Source of the DNA: Muribaculaceae bacterium
GTDB lineage: Bacteria > Bacteroidota > Bacteroidia > Bacteroidales > Muribaculaceae
Direction: 5' to 3'
Length of the DNA stretch: 64,000 bases
Assembly (NCBI GenBank): GCA_017548365.1
Contig: JAFZAC010000028.1
Coordinates: 1 to 64,000, forward strand
Part shown: piece after piece, positions 27,101-35,349 of the stretch
Position numbering within the stretch: position 1 is the stretch's first letter
How the letters are laid out: every line of letters begins with the position of its first letter
Notes under the pieces: generated by a model
Database searches by the model: none
What the model was told of the DNA's origin: nothing
What the model saw: only the letters and a program-made list of their open reading frames with translations
Position numbers and translations under genes: made by a program

Positions 27101-27446
27101 CATTAACGAGACTGCTATCATCACCGTTCAACAAGAAATTATAAAGAGCTGTGATGTCGCCTGCAGTGAGGTTTCCGTCGCCGTCAACATCACCAGGCAG
27201 TGCTTGTCCGCCTTCTGAGCCTAGCCCAAACATCATTTGGAGCACGTTTGAAAGGCTATTACTGCCAGCTTGAACGCCATTGTTGGAAGCCACAAGCTGC
27301 CCATTCTCAAATTTCAGCATCAAATCCGTCGTAGGATATGACACTTCTGAACCATTGTTAAGATTCACGTTAAGGTATGGATAAATAGCCGCTGTAGCCG
27401 CTAAAACACCCAACGAAATTAATAAAGTTAAGATAGCTTTTTTCAT
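24135..27446 (-). CDS. Large secreted carbohydrate-binding protein with dockerin-like repeats
   Basis: A 1103-residue exported protein beginning MKKAILTLLISLGVLAATAA. Residues about 85-145 hold two EF-hand-like dockerin type I repeats (GDVDGDGNLTAGDITALYNF and GDQDGDGEITAGDVTFVYSL), expected to bind Ca2+. Most of the rest is a repetitive, Gly- and Asn-rich beta-structure with units such as GNITIDAGTITI, TVTINGGTVTL and INLLGGTIYI, agreeing with the carbohydrate-binding DUF4353 family. Near the C-terminus are Gly-rich linkers (SGGGGFPGQPGGGG). No catalytic site or clear T9SS tail is seen. The frame is open to 27521, but the ATG at 27446 opens the signal peptide. A TACTTTTG -7 box (27498-27491) lies upstream. 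Confidence 0.83.
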   Translation of the reverse strand: MKKAILTLLISLGVLAATAAIYPYLNVNLNNGSEVSYPTTDLMLKFENGQLVASNNGVQAGSNSLSNVLQMMFGLGSEGGQALPGDVDGDGNLTAGDITALYNFLLNGDDSSLVNGDQDGDGEITAGDVTFVYSLLLGGKGGTLGEITDGDQTMWVVTGDVSWAFTTEQLDAMPFVNGTSFTVQGKTFNVSDVDNIYVDNTPVADNTVDVAYNGNTAKVIVAGNIAKNMTATVNGAHVVALQDADVTDEITYTLAGNTTNGSFYQDGELKATVRLNGLTIHNPDSAAINIRDGKRIAVELVEGTTNTLTDGNNGSQKGCFAVKGHTEFKGAGILNITGNSKNAFWGKEYVEVKKTVGEINILGAKGDGFNINQYYQQNGGKVTIKNVEDDGIQVSYETDDNDQIVEEEENTGEVTLKDGTLDMTISNNNGGKGIKAASSFIMLKGTFKVVQSGNLTAGDGDVDYGTCVKAGGDILIHGGTIDFTNTAQGGKGLNADGTITIDEASTTTTINIKANGQGGTVEAGSSGSGETPQSYRIYVAKPTSTGPGGSSNAWTNMYLYKSDGTMVANITNNTVQKTSGYSTLTFYYYDFGQANSGTYYFKSDNYSSMGRTYIIQSATFSGPTSGEDIYYQLGGYSTTSSSSTYTRTYQLNNVTATYGGSSDIGEDTGTSYNAAGIKADGNITIDAGTITIANSGSMSKSIKSKATVTINGGTVTLTPSGAMQVINSDASYSSGIKAVDFVMNGGTLNITSSGVAGKGVSTTNITTNGGSITINNSGAAQAAGSTGDYYTAKGFKTDGNINLLGGTIYIKMTGTGGKGMKVNGNYVQGVSGGEGPTLTVITTGSAAGQSSGGGGFPGQPGGGGVSGSAKAIKVLGTIVINGGQSEVSTSTDGAEGIESKTSITINGGNHYYKAYDDGMNCAGAIRFLGGVTVVYSNGNDAVDSNYGRSGAIEIGNGCILAYTSKGDPEEGLDCDNNSYITITGNGYAISGGGSQGGGGGWGGSSGIGSAVQGYYLSTSSLSYSTGRYYTIANSSGTNLITYSVEAGFSSKLSLFTANGMTKNQSYTIKYSTTAPTNATTAWHGVYLGSTHQGTTSFTSFTAQ

Positions 27447-27585
27447 AAGCATAAATGATATTATTATGTGAATTTTATTCAGAAAACTCACAAAAGTATT
27501 GATTCTCAAATTATAAACCAATTTTTTTCAACAAAAGCCCCCATTTTTTAAGCAAAGAACAATATCAATGTTTCAGAAAAAAGTA

Positions 27586-28710
27586 TTATCGGTTGCGAAG
27601 CATTTCCAAAACTTGCTCAACAGGGAGAGAGTCGACGTGGTAGCCATCACGACCTGTCATGCTATCGGCCATGAACAGAGAGTTCCATAGTGCCTCGGCT
27701 GTAGCCTCGATGGTGGCAGCAAATATGGGAGACATCTGGCTATTGGCAAGTACGGTAGTGTTAAGAGTCTTGGCTTTGTCGTTAATAAGATTCTCGGGAG
27801 CGACCGATAATGCAATCACATAATCACCGCTGCCATTAGAAGCAATACCGCCAGTCTTGGCCATTCCCATCATTGCACGTTTAGCCACGCGCTCAAGATT
27901 ACGCGAATCGAGCGGAGCATCGGTAATCACGACCATCATGCACGAGCCGTCAACATTCTCGGTCTTGCGCACGTGATCAATGAAATCGTGCTTCTGCAGC
28001 TTCTGCCCCACCTGCACACCGTCAATCTCTAGGATACCGCCATAGTTGGTCTGCACCAGCACACCAATGGTGTATCCTCCCAAAGATTCGGGCAACACTC
28101 GCGATGAGGTGCCTATGCCTCCCTTGAAGCCAAAACAGATAGTGCCAGTTCCAGCGCCCACGTTGCCTTGCTCCACAGGTCCGCCATGAGCGTTGTTAAT
28201 TGCGTCAATTACCATTTGCGGAGTGATGTACATCTGACGTGTTTTGTTGAGGCGTCCATCGTTAGTTTCGCCCACCACGGCATTAACCGAGTTCTCGCGT
28301 TCACAACCTGGTTGCATCAATGTATAACGTATAGCACCTTCCATTCCAGCCGCCACACTAAGTGTGTTGGTGAGAATTACTGGAGTCTCGATATTACCGA
28401 GCTCACGTACCTGCGTCACTCCGGCGAGTTTGCCAAATCCGTTCCCCACATAGATAGCCGCTGGCACCTTGTTGCGGAATATATTCCCCTGATGCGGCAC
28501 TATGGCCGTAACACCTGTGCGAATGCTGTCGCCCTCAATACAGGTGACATGCCCTACGGTAACTCCAGGCACATCGGTAATGGCGTTATATTTTCCTGTT
28601 TCAAAAATTCCTGTGGGGAATCCCCATTCTCTCAATGTTTTGTGCTCCTGTGCCATGAGTGGCATGGTGGCAATCGCAATGCTTATTGCAGCTAAAAAAT
28701 ATCGTTTCAT
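27586..28710 (-). CDS. P1 family peptidase (S58, DmpA-like aminopeptidase)
   Basis: A 374-residue exported enzyme (signal peptide ends PLMAQ). The S58 family is made as a precursor that cleaves itself to expose a nucleophilic residue and then acts as an N-terminal aminopeptidase or D-peptidase. Visible: ITDVPGVTVGHVT at the start, TGVTAIVPH, AAIYVGNGFGKLAG, NAVVGETNDGRLN, GNVGAGTGTICFGFKGGIGTSSR containing the cleavage region and nucleophile, and MGMAKTGGIASNGSGDYVIA. It starts 13 bases after the alpha/beta hydrolase gene, so the two probably form an operon for handling peptides outside the cytoplasm. Confidence 0.9.
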   Translation of the reverse strand: MKRYFLAAISIAIATMPLMAQEHKTLREWGFPTGIFETGKYNAITDVPGVTVGHVTCIEGDSIRTGVTAIVPHQGNIFRNKVPAAIYVGNGFGKLAGVTQVRELGNIETPVILTNTLSVAAGMEGAIRYTLMQPGCERENSVNAVVGETNDGRLNKTRQMYITPQMVIDAINNAHGGPVEQGNVGAGTGTICFGFKGGIGTSSRVLPESLGGYTIGVLVQTNYGGILEIDGVQVGQKLQKHDFIDHVRKTENVDGSCMMVVITDAPLDSRNLERVAKRAMMGMAKTGGIASNGSGDYVIALSVAPENLINDKAKTLNTTVLANSQMSPIFAATIEATAEALWNSLFMADSMTGRDGYHVDSLPVEQVLEMLRNR

Positions 28711-28723
28711 AGTATAGTTACTG

Positions 28724-30157
28724 TTATTTCTCGGGATATATCCCCTTTATAAAATCCTCGATAAGACCTAATGTAGTCCATGAAATATCACCTTGTGTGG
28801 CGTAGTTGAAGCTCTCGAGCTTACTAGCGCACTTCTGGAACATGTGGTTGTGCTGTGGCAGAAGTTCGCATCTCACATTCTTGACATTTGCCTTAAGAGC
28901 GTCGAATGTCTGGTCAGCATTCACCTGGAAGTCCCATTCGCCATTGAGGGCGAAAACTGGGCATGTGATTTTCTCGAGGTAAGGCTTGGGATTGAAGCGA
29001 ATAGAAGTCATATACCATGGCGAGGTCATAATAGCTACGCCTTGCTCAATCTGTTCGTTGGTGTAGCGTTGTAAAGTGGAGGAGGCAAAGCGCTTGCGCA
29101 GTGACTCGCACAACTCGGTTGTGTCGCCAATGTTGACAATATCATCGAAAATAGCCGTAATCTCGTCAACTTGTGTCGACGTATAAGGTACACCTTGCAT
29201 TTCAAGGAGGGAAAGGTTTTGCTGTATCATCACGTCACGACCGCTGGCTGCTGGTCCTGCGAGAGAGACGACAAAGGCCACGCGCTTGTCGCTTGCGGCG
29301 TTGATGAAGGCAATCTGCCCACCCTCGCTATGACCTATATATCCGATGCGCGTGTGATCTATACCATCGACTGTCGTCAGGAAATCGAAGGCTGCCTGTG
29401 CGTCGCGTGCGAAGTCGATTGTAGTCTCGCAGCCTTCTAATGGGCTCGACTCTCCTGCTCCGCGGTCGTCGTAGCACAGCACTGCAACTCCACGGCTATG
29501 CAGATAGTGGGCAATAGAGGCATAAGGCTTGAGACCCATCATGGCGCCGTCGCGGTCCTGAGTGCCGCTTCCTGAGACGATAATTGCTGCGGGAAACCCA
29601 TTTCCTCCACTACCCGATGGCATATATAGAGTGCCAGCAAGGGTCACACCATCGTGACCGAACTTCACTTCTTGAAATTCATAACTGCCCTTCCATTCTT
29701 CACAAGGTTTTATTTTTGTGCTATCACCGTCAATTACTCTTAGTTCTTCAGGCTTTTTAGGCTTAATGTATGTCACTACCCCACCTGTGTCATGCTCTAC
29801 GCATCCAAGCTCGAGCGGCAACTCAAAGCCATTTTGTGAAAATGTACCTACGATAGTGTTACCCCTGCTTTCGTCTATTGCTCCGTTATAGCATGCATTG
29901 ATCGACGGCACTTTTATTTCTATCTTATAATATCCAGGCAATCGTGTGGCTTCGCATGGGATTCCTGTAGCACCCTGATCGGGTGAGTCGAGCGTGGCGC
30001 TGAGTGTTCCATCTTGTAACTCATGGATGTTGAATACCACTCTCAGCTGCGCCTGTCCAAGGTCCAAAGTGCCTTCCCACTTGCCCGAGAACGACATGGC
30101 ATTAACAGCAATGCTGATGCTCAAAAGCATTATTGCTGATATAATAAACTTCTTCAT
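28724..30157 (-). CDS. Secreted alpha/beta hydrolase
   Basis: A 477-residue exported protein (signal peptide about residues 1-20). Residues 21-130 form a small beta-rich N-terminal domain (SFSGKWEGTLDLGQAQLRV) found before many Bacteroidetes hydrolases. The hydrolase domain follows: IIVSGSGTQDRDG (oxyanion region), LCYDDRGAGESS, the nucleophile motif GHSEGG with Ser277, a candidate Asp in LNGEWDFQVNAD, and His in LPQHNHMFQKC. An esterase or peptidase is likely; the substrate cannot be assigned. It is the first gene of a pair with the S58 peptidase; a TACTTTTG -7 box lies at 30195-30188. Confidence 0.88.
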   Translation of the reverse strand: MKKFIISAIMLLSISIAVNAMSFSGKWEGTLDLGQAQLRVVFNIHELQDGTLSATLDSPDQGATGIPCEATRLPGYYKIEIKVPSINACYNGAIDESRGNTIVGTFSQNGFELPLELGCVEHDTGGVVTYIKPKKPEELRVIDGDSTKIKPCEEWKGSYEFQEVKFGHDGVTLAGTLYMPSGSGGNGFPAAIIVSGSGTQDRDGAMMGLKPYASIAHYLHSRGVAVLCYDDRGAGESSPLEGCETTIDFARDAQAAFDFLTTVDGIDHTRIGYIGHSEGGQIAFINAASDKRVAFVVSLAGPAASGRDVMIQQNLSLLEMQGVPYTSTQVDEITAIFDDIVNIGDTTELCESLRKRFASSTLQRYTNEQIEQGVAIMTSPWYMTSIRFNPKPYLEKITCPVFALNGEWDFQVNADQTFDALKANVKNVRCELLPQHNHMFQKCASKLESFNYATQGDISWTTLGLIEDFIKGIYPEK

Positions 30158-30187
30158 AGCAATCTAACTTTTTGATTTTTACAAGTA

Positions 30188-30244
30188 CAAAAGTAATAAT
30201 TTATTTTAGTTTTCTCAATTTTTCAATTATTTTTATTAAATTTG
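30188..30244. promoter_or_regulatory. Divergent promoter region
   Basis: Minus strand TACTTTTG (30195-30188) points to the hydrolase and peptidase operon, and plus strand TAAATTTG (30237-30244) points to the dockerin-bearing gene at 30273. Both fit TAnnTTTG. The two back-to-back promoters share about 40 bases, so the genes could be controlled together. Confidence 0.55.
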
Positions 30245-30272
30245 CACAGAATAACCTAAAAACATAATAATC

Positions 30273-32594
30273 ATGTACAAATCTTTATTACTTTCAATAT
30301 TCTTGTGGATATCTGTGACGGCAGTGGCTGCTACCTATCCGGCAAGTTACTACACCCTTGCGCCCGAGATTACAAATGTGGTGGGTGACGTGAACAACGA
30401 TGGTGTTGTGTCGAGTGTTGACGTGACAGCACTTTACAACTACCTACTCAATGGTGATTCCAGCTCAATCGTCAATGGCGACCAAGATGGTGACGGCATT
30501 ATAACATCGGTAGACATAACGATGATATACAATGTTTTGCTCAATGGTTCCAGCTCGCAAGCTACCAGAATCACCATGAATGAATACATCAGCGCTACAT
30601 CATCGGGTGCGCCAACTCAACACGTCTGGAAAAACACCGAAGATGTCATCTACATCACACTTGATGGCGTGGAGCAGAACATGTATGTGCTGGTGCGTAG
30701 CGGTGGCAAGTGGACGCTCAGGGATATTACCGGAAGCAACAAGGCTGGATTCAAGACCAGTGGAACAATTAAGGCCATGTGGGTACGTGGCGCCAACTGG
30801 TCAACCGATCAAGTGGGCGATCTCAACATTCCCCAAGACTGCGCCTTTGGCTCCGGCACATACGCTTGCAGTGGCAAAACAGTGGGCATCAACTTACCTC
30901 TTGAGCTATATGAGAGCAAAATCATCCTTGGTGGAACCAATGTCAACACATCCACCAGCATGACTTATTGCCAACACATAACAAGCCTTCAAAACATCAA
31001 CAATTTCATCAACGGCATTGGTTATGAAAACGAATCTGTCACCGTCGCACCTAAGGCTAAGCTGATTAACGGTCAATATGTGATTTATGCGCGTCACGTG
31101 GATGTCAACAGCTCAGGTAATACCGTGTTCCATGTAACGTTGCCCGACACCCGCAGTTTTAGGTACACCGCCAACTTTGAGTTTAAACCAGGGCAAGTCT
31201 ACACCCTTATGAATCCTGGCCCTGGCACGGGATGGACGCGCGACTTTGTAATAGGGTATTACGATTCGGCTTATGACCCCAATAACAGCTTTATAGCACT
31301 TAACGATAACGGTTCCACCAATCAAATCACACTTCCTGTGGGATACGATTTGAATCTCGTGCCTAAGGAGGGAGGAATGACGATATATGACGGAACTGTC
31401 CAAAACCTTCAGGTTTCTAACACCACATGCGTCACTACCTACAACAGCACCTTTGTCACGCCCACCATTCGTGCCCAAGAAGTAGGAACTTCACTTATCT
31501 ATTTCAAATACACAACACCCTATGGAGATACTTTCACCTACTCAATTAAAGTCACCGTAAATCCTTCTCTATGGCTTTATGGATATACTATAAAAAACAA
31601 CAAAAGTGTGCCTACCATCTACTATAACATGAAAGGCACTTCGGCTCCTAAAATCGGCGATGACACAGGCAACCAGGAAGTGTCGGGATTCTCGATGAGC
31701 AAGGGCCATGCCGCAGCAATTGTAAAGGGTTCAAGCACTTGCAAACTGTTCAAGAATTCTAACTCACCCTATTACTACGGAAGCTATACTGAGAAATACG
31801 ACATTGGATTACCAAACGAAAAATGGGTGTATATGGATCCTGATGAGAACATTTATTACAACAAGGCATCATCATCGGGAGAGTATGATTATGTTATGAA
31901 GAATAACACGGTAATGCTTACAAGCTCTAATGCAAACCGCCCGTTTAGCAATTTCAAAGTTGACTACACCACTGGCAAAATTGCTTGCGTGAACAGTTAT
32001 AGCAATAGTTCCGAGCTCTATATCTTGGGAATAGGCTTAGTGAGGGGCGATTATGGCCATGACAACTTGCATTGGGGACCAAATGGCACCAGCACCGGTG
32101 AAAGGGTTACTTATAGCTATAATTATGCCTTCAGTAATGACCGCCTAATCCTTAGGGTACACCGTCAAAAAACCCAATTTGGAGAACACGACAATGAGAT
32201 GATATATAACGACAACTACTATTTCTACATCTACAACTCCCTCGGTCAGCAATTGTCATCGCCCACATACAACCCGAATGGATTTAGTTATTCAATGTTA
32301 TATGACGGCAACACGTTATTCTATGTCTCGAATAGCACGCTTGGGGAGTTTACTACTATTGTGGGAAATAACGTTAGCACTATAACTACCAACAAAAAGA
32401 ATATCTATAAAGTTGGCTACAAGGACGGATATGTCTATGGCTTGCGCCGCGTGAATGAGTCGGGTAAATTAATTCACTACTTCTTCTTTGGCTCTCTCAG
32501 TCAAGTGCTAAACAATACTTGCACCGAGATAACCCTAGGAGAATATCCTGACTTCACTATTAATGGTATATTCTTCGAGACTTCTAAGAATTGA
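30273..32594 (+). CDS. Secreted protein with dockerin-like repeats
   Basis: A 773-residue exported protein (signal peptide ends AVAA, about residue 20). Residues 38-95 hold two dockerin type I-like repeats (GDVNNDGVVSSVDVTALYNY and GDQDGDGIITSVDITMIYNV), closely similar to those of the 1103-residue protein at 24135. A beta-rich region follows with aromatic and Asn-rich stretches and a possible Ig-like part around residues 365-435 (MTIYDGTVQNLQVS to FTYSIKVTVNP). The C-terminal 330 residues resemble a propeller-like repeat of short beta units. No enzyme motif or T9SS tail is visible. A 14-bp terminator follows about 70 bases downstream. Confidence 0.78.
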   Translation: MYKSLLLSIFLWISVTAVAATYPASYYTLAPEITNVVGDVNNDGVVSSVDVTALYNYLLNGDSSSIVNGDQDGDGIITSVDITMIYNVLLNGSSSQATRITMNEYISATSSGAPTQHVWKNTEDVIYITLDGVEQNMYVLVRSGGKWTLRDITGSNKAGFKTSGTIKAMWVRGANWSTDQVGDLNIPQDCAFGSGTYACSGKTVGINLPLELYESKIILGGTNVNTSTSMTYCQHITSLQNINNFINGIGYENESVTVAPKAKLINGQYVIYARHVDVNSSGNTVFHVTLPDTRSFRYTANFEFKPGQVYTLMNPGPGTGWTRDFVIGYYDSAYDPNNSFIALNDNGSTNQITLPVGYDLNLVPKEGGMTIYDGTVQNLQVSNTTCVTTYNSTFVTPTIRAQEVGTSLIYFKYTTPYGDTFTYSIKVTVNPSLWLYGYTIKNNKSVPTIYYNMKGTSAPKIGDDTGNQEVSGFSMSKGHAAAIVKGSSTCKLFKNSNSPYYYGSYTEKYDIGLPNEKWVYMDPDENIYYNKASSSGEYDYVMKNNTVMLTSSNANRPFSNFKVDYTTGKIACVNSYSNSSELYILGIGLVRGDYGHDNLHWGPNGTSTGERVTYSYNYAFSNDRLILRVHRQKTQFGEHDNEMIYNDNYYFYIYNSLGQQLSSPTYNPNGFSYSMLYDGNTLFYVSNSTLGEFTTIVGNNVSTITTNKKNIYKVGYKDGYVYGLRRVNESGKLIHYFFFGSLSQVLNNTCTEITLGEYPDFTINGIFFETSKN

Positions 32595-32665
32595 TAGGCT
32601 CGTTTCATTGCCACAGAATAATTGTTGCAACGATTCAGAACAACTAATTATATATATTATTCTTG

Positions 32666-32704
32666 CGACAACCTTGCAGACGCAAACTGCAAGGTTGTCG
32701 TTTT
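32666..32704 (+). terminator. Rho-independent terminator
   Basis: CGACAACCTTGCAG (32666-32679) and CTGCAAGGTTGTCG (32687-32700) form a perfect 14-bp stem with a 7-base loop followed by TTTT. It ends the dockerin-bearing gene. Confidence 0.9.
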
Positions 32705-32727
32705 CATTATAGGGTGTTTTTTGGGTG

Positions 32728-32735
32728 TAAATTTG
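32728..32735 (+). promoter_or_regulatory. -7 box upstream of the VWA gene
   Basis: TAAATTTG fits TAnnTTTG; the -33 region is T-rich but not a clear match. It lies about 50 bases before the ATG at 32788. Confidence 0.45.
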
Positions 32736-32787
32736 CGGTGTGAAAACTGAAAAACCGCATTTATTCATCTTTAAAACACATTGAATT

Positions 32788-33471
32788 ATGGAAACTATCA
32801 ATCGTACAAAAGTCTACAACGTAATCATTCTTGACAAGAGCGGCTCAATGAGCAGCATCGCACGTCAAGCCATCGATGGCGTGAATGAAACCATCGCCTC
32901 AATAAAACGCAGCCAGGAAACACATCCTGACCAGGACAACCAGCTTACACTGGTCGCCTTCTGTGGCTGTGAAATAAAAAAAATCTATGAGCAAACACCC
33001 ATCGGAGAGGTGAAGCCCATCACCAACCGTGACTACATGCCTTGCTGCATGACACCTCTATATGATGCCATGGGTACCACTATCTCGACAGTGCATCGCT
33101 TGATGGAGAGCGAGAAGAACGCTATTGCTAGTGTAACCATTATCACCGATGGTTATGAGAACGCGTCAAAAGAGTACTCTCACGCAGCTCTCAAGAGCCT
33201 TATCGAGGCCTACAAGAGTGAGGGTTGGCTATTTGCCTACATTGGTGCCGACCACGATGTCGAGGCCGTCTCGTTCTCGCTTTCAATTGACAATAGCATG
33301 GCTTTTGAAAAGACCGACGCGGGCACTAGAGACATGTTCTGCAACTTTATGGAAAGCCGTAGCTCATATGTTGAAGATGTGGCTGATATTATAAGCAGCG
33401 AAGAGCTTGAAGCAGACGAAAAAAGGAGGATATTGCGCAAGCGCTCGAAATCGTTTTTCAAGAGAAAGTAA
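32788..33471 (+). CDS. Von Willebrand factor A domain protein
   Basis: A 227-residue cytoplasmic protein (no signal peptide) that is nearly all VWA domain. The metal-ion site is intact: Asp16, Ser18 and Ser20 (DKSGSMS), Thr89 (CCMTPLYDAMG) and Asp121 (ITDGYENAS). VWA domains bind partner proteins through a Mg2+ ion. A Lys/Arg-rich C-terminal tail (KRRILRKRSKSFFKRK) could bind nucleic acid or membrane. A terminator lies right after it, so the unknown gene at 33563 is probably transcribed separately, though both are short regulator-like cytoplasmic proteins on the same strand. Confidence 0.88.
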   Translation: METINRTKVYNVIILDKSGSMSSIARQAIDGVNETIASIKRSQETHPDQDNQLTLVAFCGCEIKKIYEQTPIGEVKPITNRDYMPCCMTPLYDAMGTTISTVHRLMESEKNAIASVTIITDGYENASKEYSHAALKSLIEAYKSEGWLFAYIGADHDVEAVSFSLSIDNSMAFEKTDAGTRDMFCNFMESRSSYVEDVADIISSEELEADEKRRILRKRSKSFFKRK

Positions 33472-33486
33472 CTGATAATTAGTGTC

Positions 33487-33522
33487 AAGTGTGTCATGTG
33501 TAATTACATGGCACACTTTTTG
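33487..33522 (+). terminator. Rho-independent terminator after the VWA gene
   Basis: AAGTGTGTCATGT (33487-33499) pairs with ACATGGCACACTT (33506-33518), 13 pairs including one G-U, with a 6-base loop and a T-run to 33521. Confidence 0.88.
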
Positions 33523-33562
33523 CTATTTTTATCATTTGTACTACTGCAAAAACTAATAAATC

Positions 33563-34732
33563 ATGTCAGCTTTTATTCGGAATATTCCACTATTAAAAAA
33601 AAGTTTGCGTTTCGGCGTAATCTATGTTGTTACATCCATTAGAAAACTAGATGACGTCGACAAGGCGATGTATATGAATTTGCCACCACGATTAATGGGA
33701 TGGCTTAGGTCGCTCACGGGGTTTGACATCGAAGTTATCGAATCGCCCGATGTACGAGGAACGACATTAATGGCACGGCGCATCAATATTAGCAATGTGG
33801 ATACCCAAGCAGTAGTTGAGATGCCGCTCACTTACGAGTCATTTCGCGATGTTTCCCGGTTTGTCAAGAGTGCGACCGATGTACTGAGCACCGAAAAAGG
33901 CGACCTGGTTCTTGAACAGGAAGCAAACCGGAAGGCGACTAGAAGCTTGATTGATGATAGTTATTGTGATTATTTTGAAGAAGAAAGTTTCCAACCAAAG
34001 GAAAAGAAGTCAAAGAGGCTATTTAGAAACTGGTTTATCCGCAAGAAAAATAAATCCAAAAAATGTATTATTGAAGAAAGCGATAGAGATTACAATGATG
34101 AGGAAGAGCATGAGATGCCTGCTGCTCCTGCATCCTTGGCTCCTACTGAGGTTGACTTGGAGGAAGAAAAAGAATTACTGAGTATCGAGCAGCAGAAAGA
34201 GGAAGCCTTGAAGGCCATACAGGCCCAAATTATTGAATTTGTGAGAATATATCAGGCCGACCCGTCGGAATTGATCCATACCTTGCTTGAGGGAAAGATA
34301 GTGATTGGCAAAGAAGAGCAACAAAGTCCGTTGGTAGTCAACAATGATCTAAAGATAGTGCTTCCCCATTATAACGAGATGGAGGTAAAAATGCCAGCCA
34401 TGTGCCGCACCATCTACATCCTGTTCTTGAAACATAATGAGGGAATAGCGTTGCGCAATATCTCAGACCACCGCGCAGAACTTGAGGACATATACTCGAT
34501 GGTGATGCCCGGGCGCAGCGAAGAAAGGGCCAAGGAGGCCATCGACAACCTTATTGACCCTATGAGCAACACCCTCAACGAGTATATCTCAAAAATCAAA
34601 CGCTGCTTCAAGACTTGCATCATTGATGATGAGCTAGCCAACAAATATTGCATCACCGGCAAGCGCGGCAAGCCCTACAGCATTGCCCTCGACCCCACGC
34701 TCATTACTTTGCCTAGAGCCGTGACAGAATAA
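33563..34732 (+). CDS. Cytoplasmic protein of unknown function
   Basis: A 389-residue protein I cannot assign. Residues 1-115 are a mixed alpha/beta part; 115-215 are highly charged and low in complexity, with a basic patch (KKSKRLFRNWFIRKKNKSKK) followed by acidic stretches; the C-terminal 115 residues form a compact region (MPAMCRTIYILFLKHNEGIA to YCITGKRGKPYSIALDP) that I have a sense of seeing as a shared tail in many Bacteroidetes proteins of unknown function, probably a winged-helix-like DNA-binding fold. That reading is inference. It has no signal peptide or membrane segment. Confidence 0.7.
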   Translation: MSAFIRNIPLLKKSLRFGVIYVVTSIRKLDDVDKAMYMNLPPRLMGWLRSLTGFDIEVIESPDVRGTTLMARRINISNVDTQAVVEMPLTYESFRDVSRFVKSATDVLSTEKGDLVLEQEANRKATRSLIDDSYCDYFEEESFQPKEKKSKRLFRNWFIRKKNKSKKCIIEESDRDYNDEEEHEMPAAPASLAPTEVDLEEEKELLSIEQQKEEALKAIQAQIIEFVRIYQADPSELIHTLLEGKIVIGKEEQQSPLVVNNDLKIVLPHYNEMEVKMPAMCRTIYILFLKHNEGIALRNISDHRAELEDIYSMVMPGRSEERAKEAIDNLIDPMSNTLNEYISKIKRCFKTCIIDDELANKYCITGKRGKPYSIALDPTLITLPRAVTE

Positions 34733-34735
34733 ACA

Positions 34736-34754
34736 ACCACGGTAGAACCGTGGT
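34736..34754. terminator. Short hairpin between convergent genes
   Basis: ACCACGGT (34736-34743) and ACCGTGGT (34747-34754) form an 8-bp stem with a 3-base loop right after the stop of the unknown gene and before the convergent methyltransferase gene. T-rich DNA follows at a distance. Confidence 0.5.
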
Positions 34755-34778
34755 ATAGAGGACTTTATTGAGATTGTT

Positions 34779-35327
34779 TTATCTTTTAATTGAGGATTGT
34801 CCTTTGAGTGCAGTGAAGAAGTGCCACATGACGATGGCTGCCGAGCAGGCAATGTTGAGCGAATGCTTGGTGCCGAGTTGTGGAATTTCGATGCAGTGGT
34901 CGCTGGCATCAACAACCGCCTGACTCACACCCTTGACTTCGTTGCCAAAAACAAGGGCGTATTTTTTGCCTTTTTCGATTGGGAATTGCTCTAGACTGAC
35001 GCTGCCGTGCACCTGCTCGATAGAGCAGACGGTGAAGCCTTGCTCACGCAATTGCTCTACTGCCTCGACTGCAGTCTTGTGATAGGACCACTCTACCGAG
35101 TCCTCGGCACCGAGAGCAGTCTTGTGAATCTCATGGCTTGGCGGCTTGCCAGTGATGCCACAAAGTGCTACATGTTTAATAACGAAAGCGTCGGCAGTGC
35201 GAAACACACTGCCCACGTTCATCTCACTGCGCACGTCGTCGAGCACAACAGCCACAGGGATTTTTTCTGTTTTTTTGAACTCCTCGGTGCTGATGCGATG
35301 GAGGTCAAGCATTGATTTCTTTTGCAT
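34779..35327 (-). CDS. SpoU/TrmH family RNA 2'-O-methyltransferase
   Basis: A 182-residue SPOUT-class enzyme that would methylate the 2'-hydroxyl of a tRNA or rRNA nucleotide with S-adenosylmethionine. The three knot motifs are present: NVGSVFRTADAF (near residues 37-48), LVFGNEVKGVS (near 128-138) and IPQLGTKHSLNIACSAAIVMW (near 147-167). There is no N-terminal RNA-binding extension, so it is the short form. Which RNA and position it modifies cannot be told. Its stop lies close to the hairpin shared with the convergent gene. Confidence 0.92.
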   Translation of the reverse strand: MQKKSMLDLHRISTEEFKKTEKIPVAVVLDDVRSEMNVGSVFRTADAFVIKHVALCGITGKPPSHEIHKTALGAEDSVEWSYHKTAVEAVEQLREQGFTVCSIEQVHGSVSLEQFPIEKGKKYALVFGNEVKGVSQAVVDASDHCIEIPQLGTKHSLNIACSAAIVMWHFFTALKGQSSIKR

Positions 35328-35349
35328 TTAATCAGCTATCTTAAAGCTA

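Noticed and set aside
32535..32801. An 88-codon open frame on the minus strand over the terminator at 32666-32704
   Set aside because: It overlaps the end of a gene and a strong terminator stem, and has no supporting signals.
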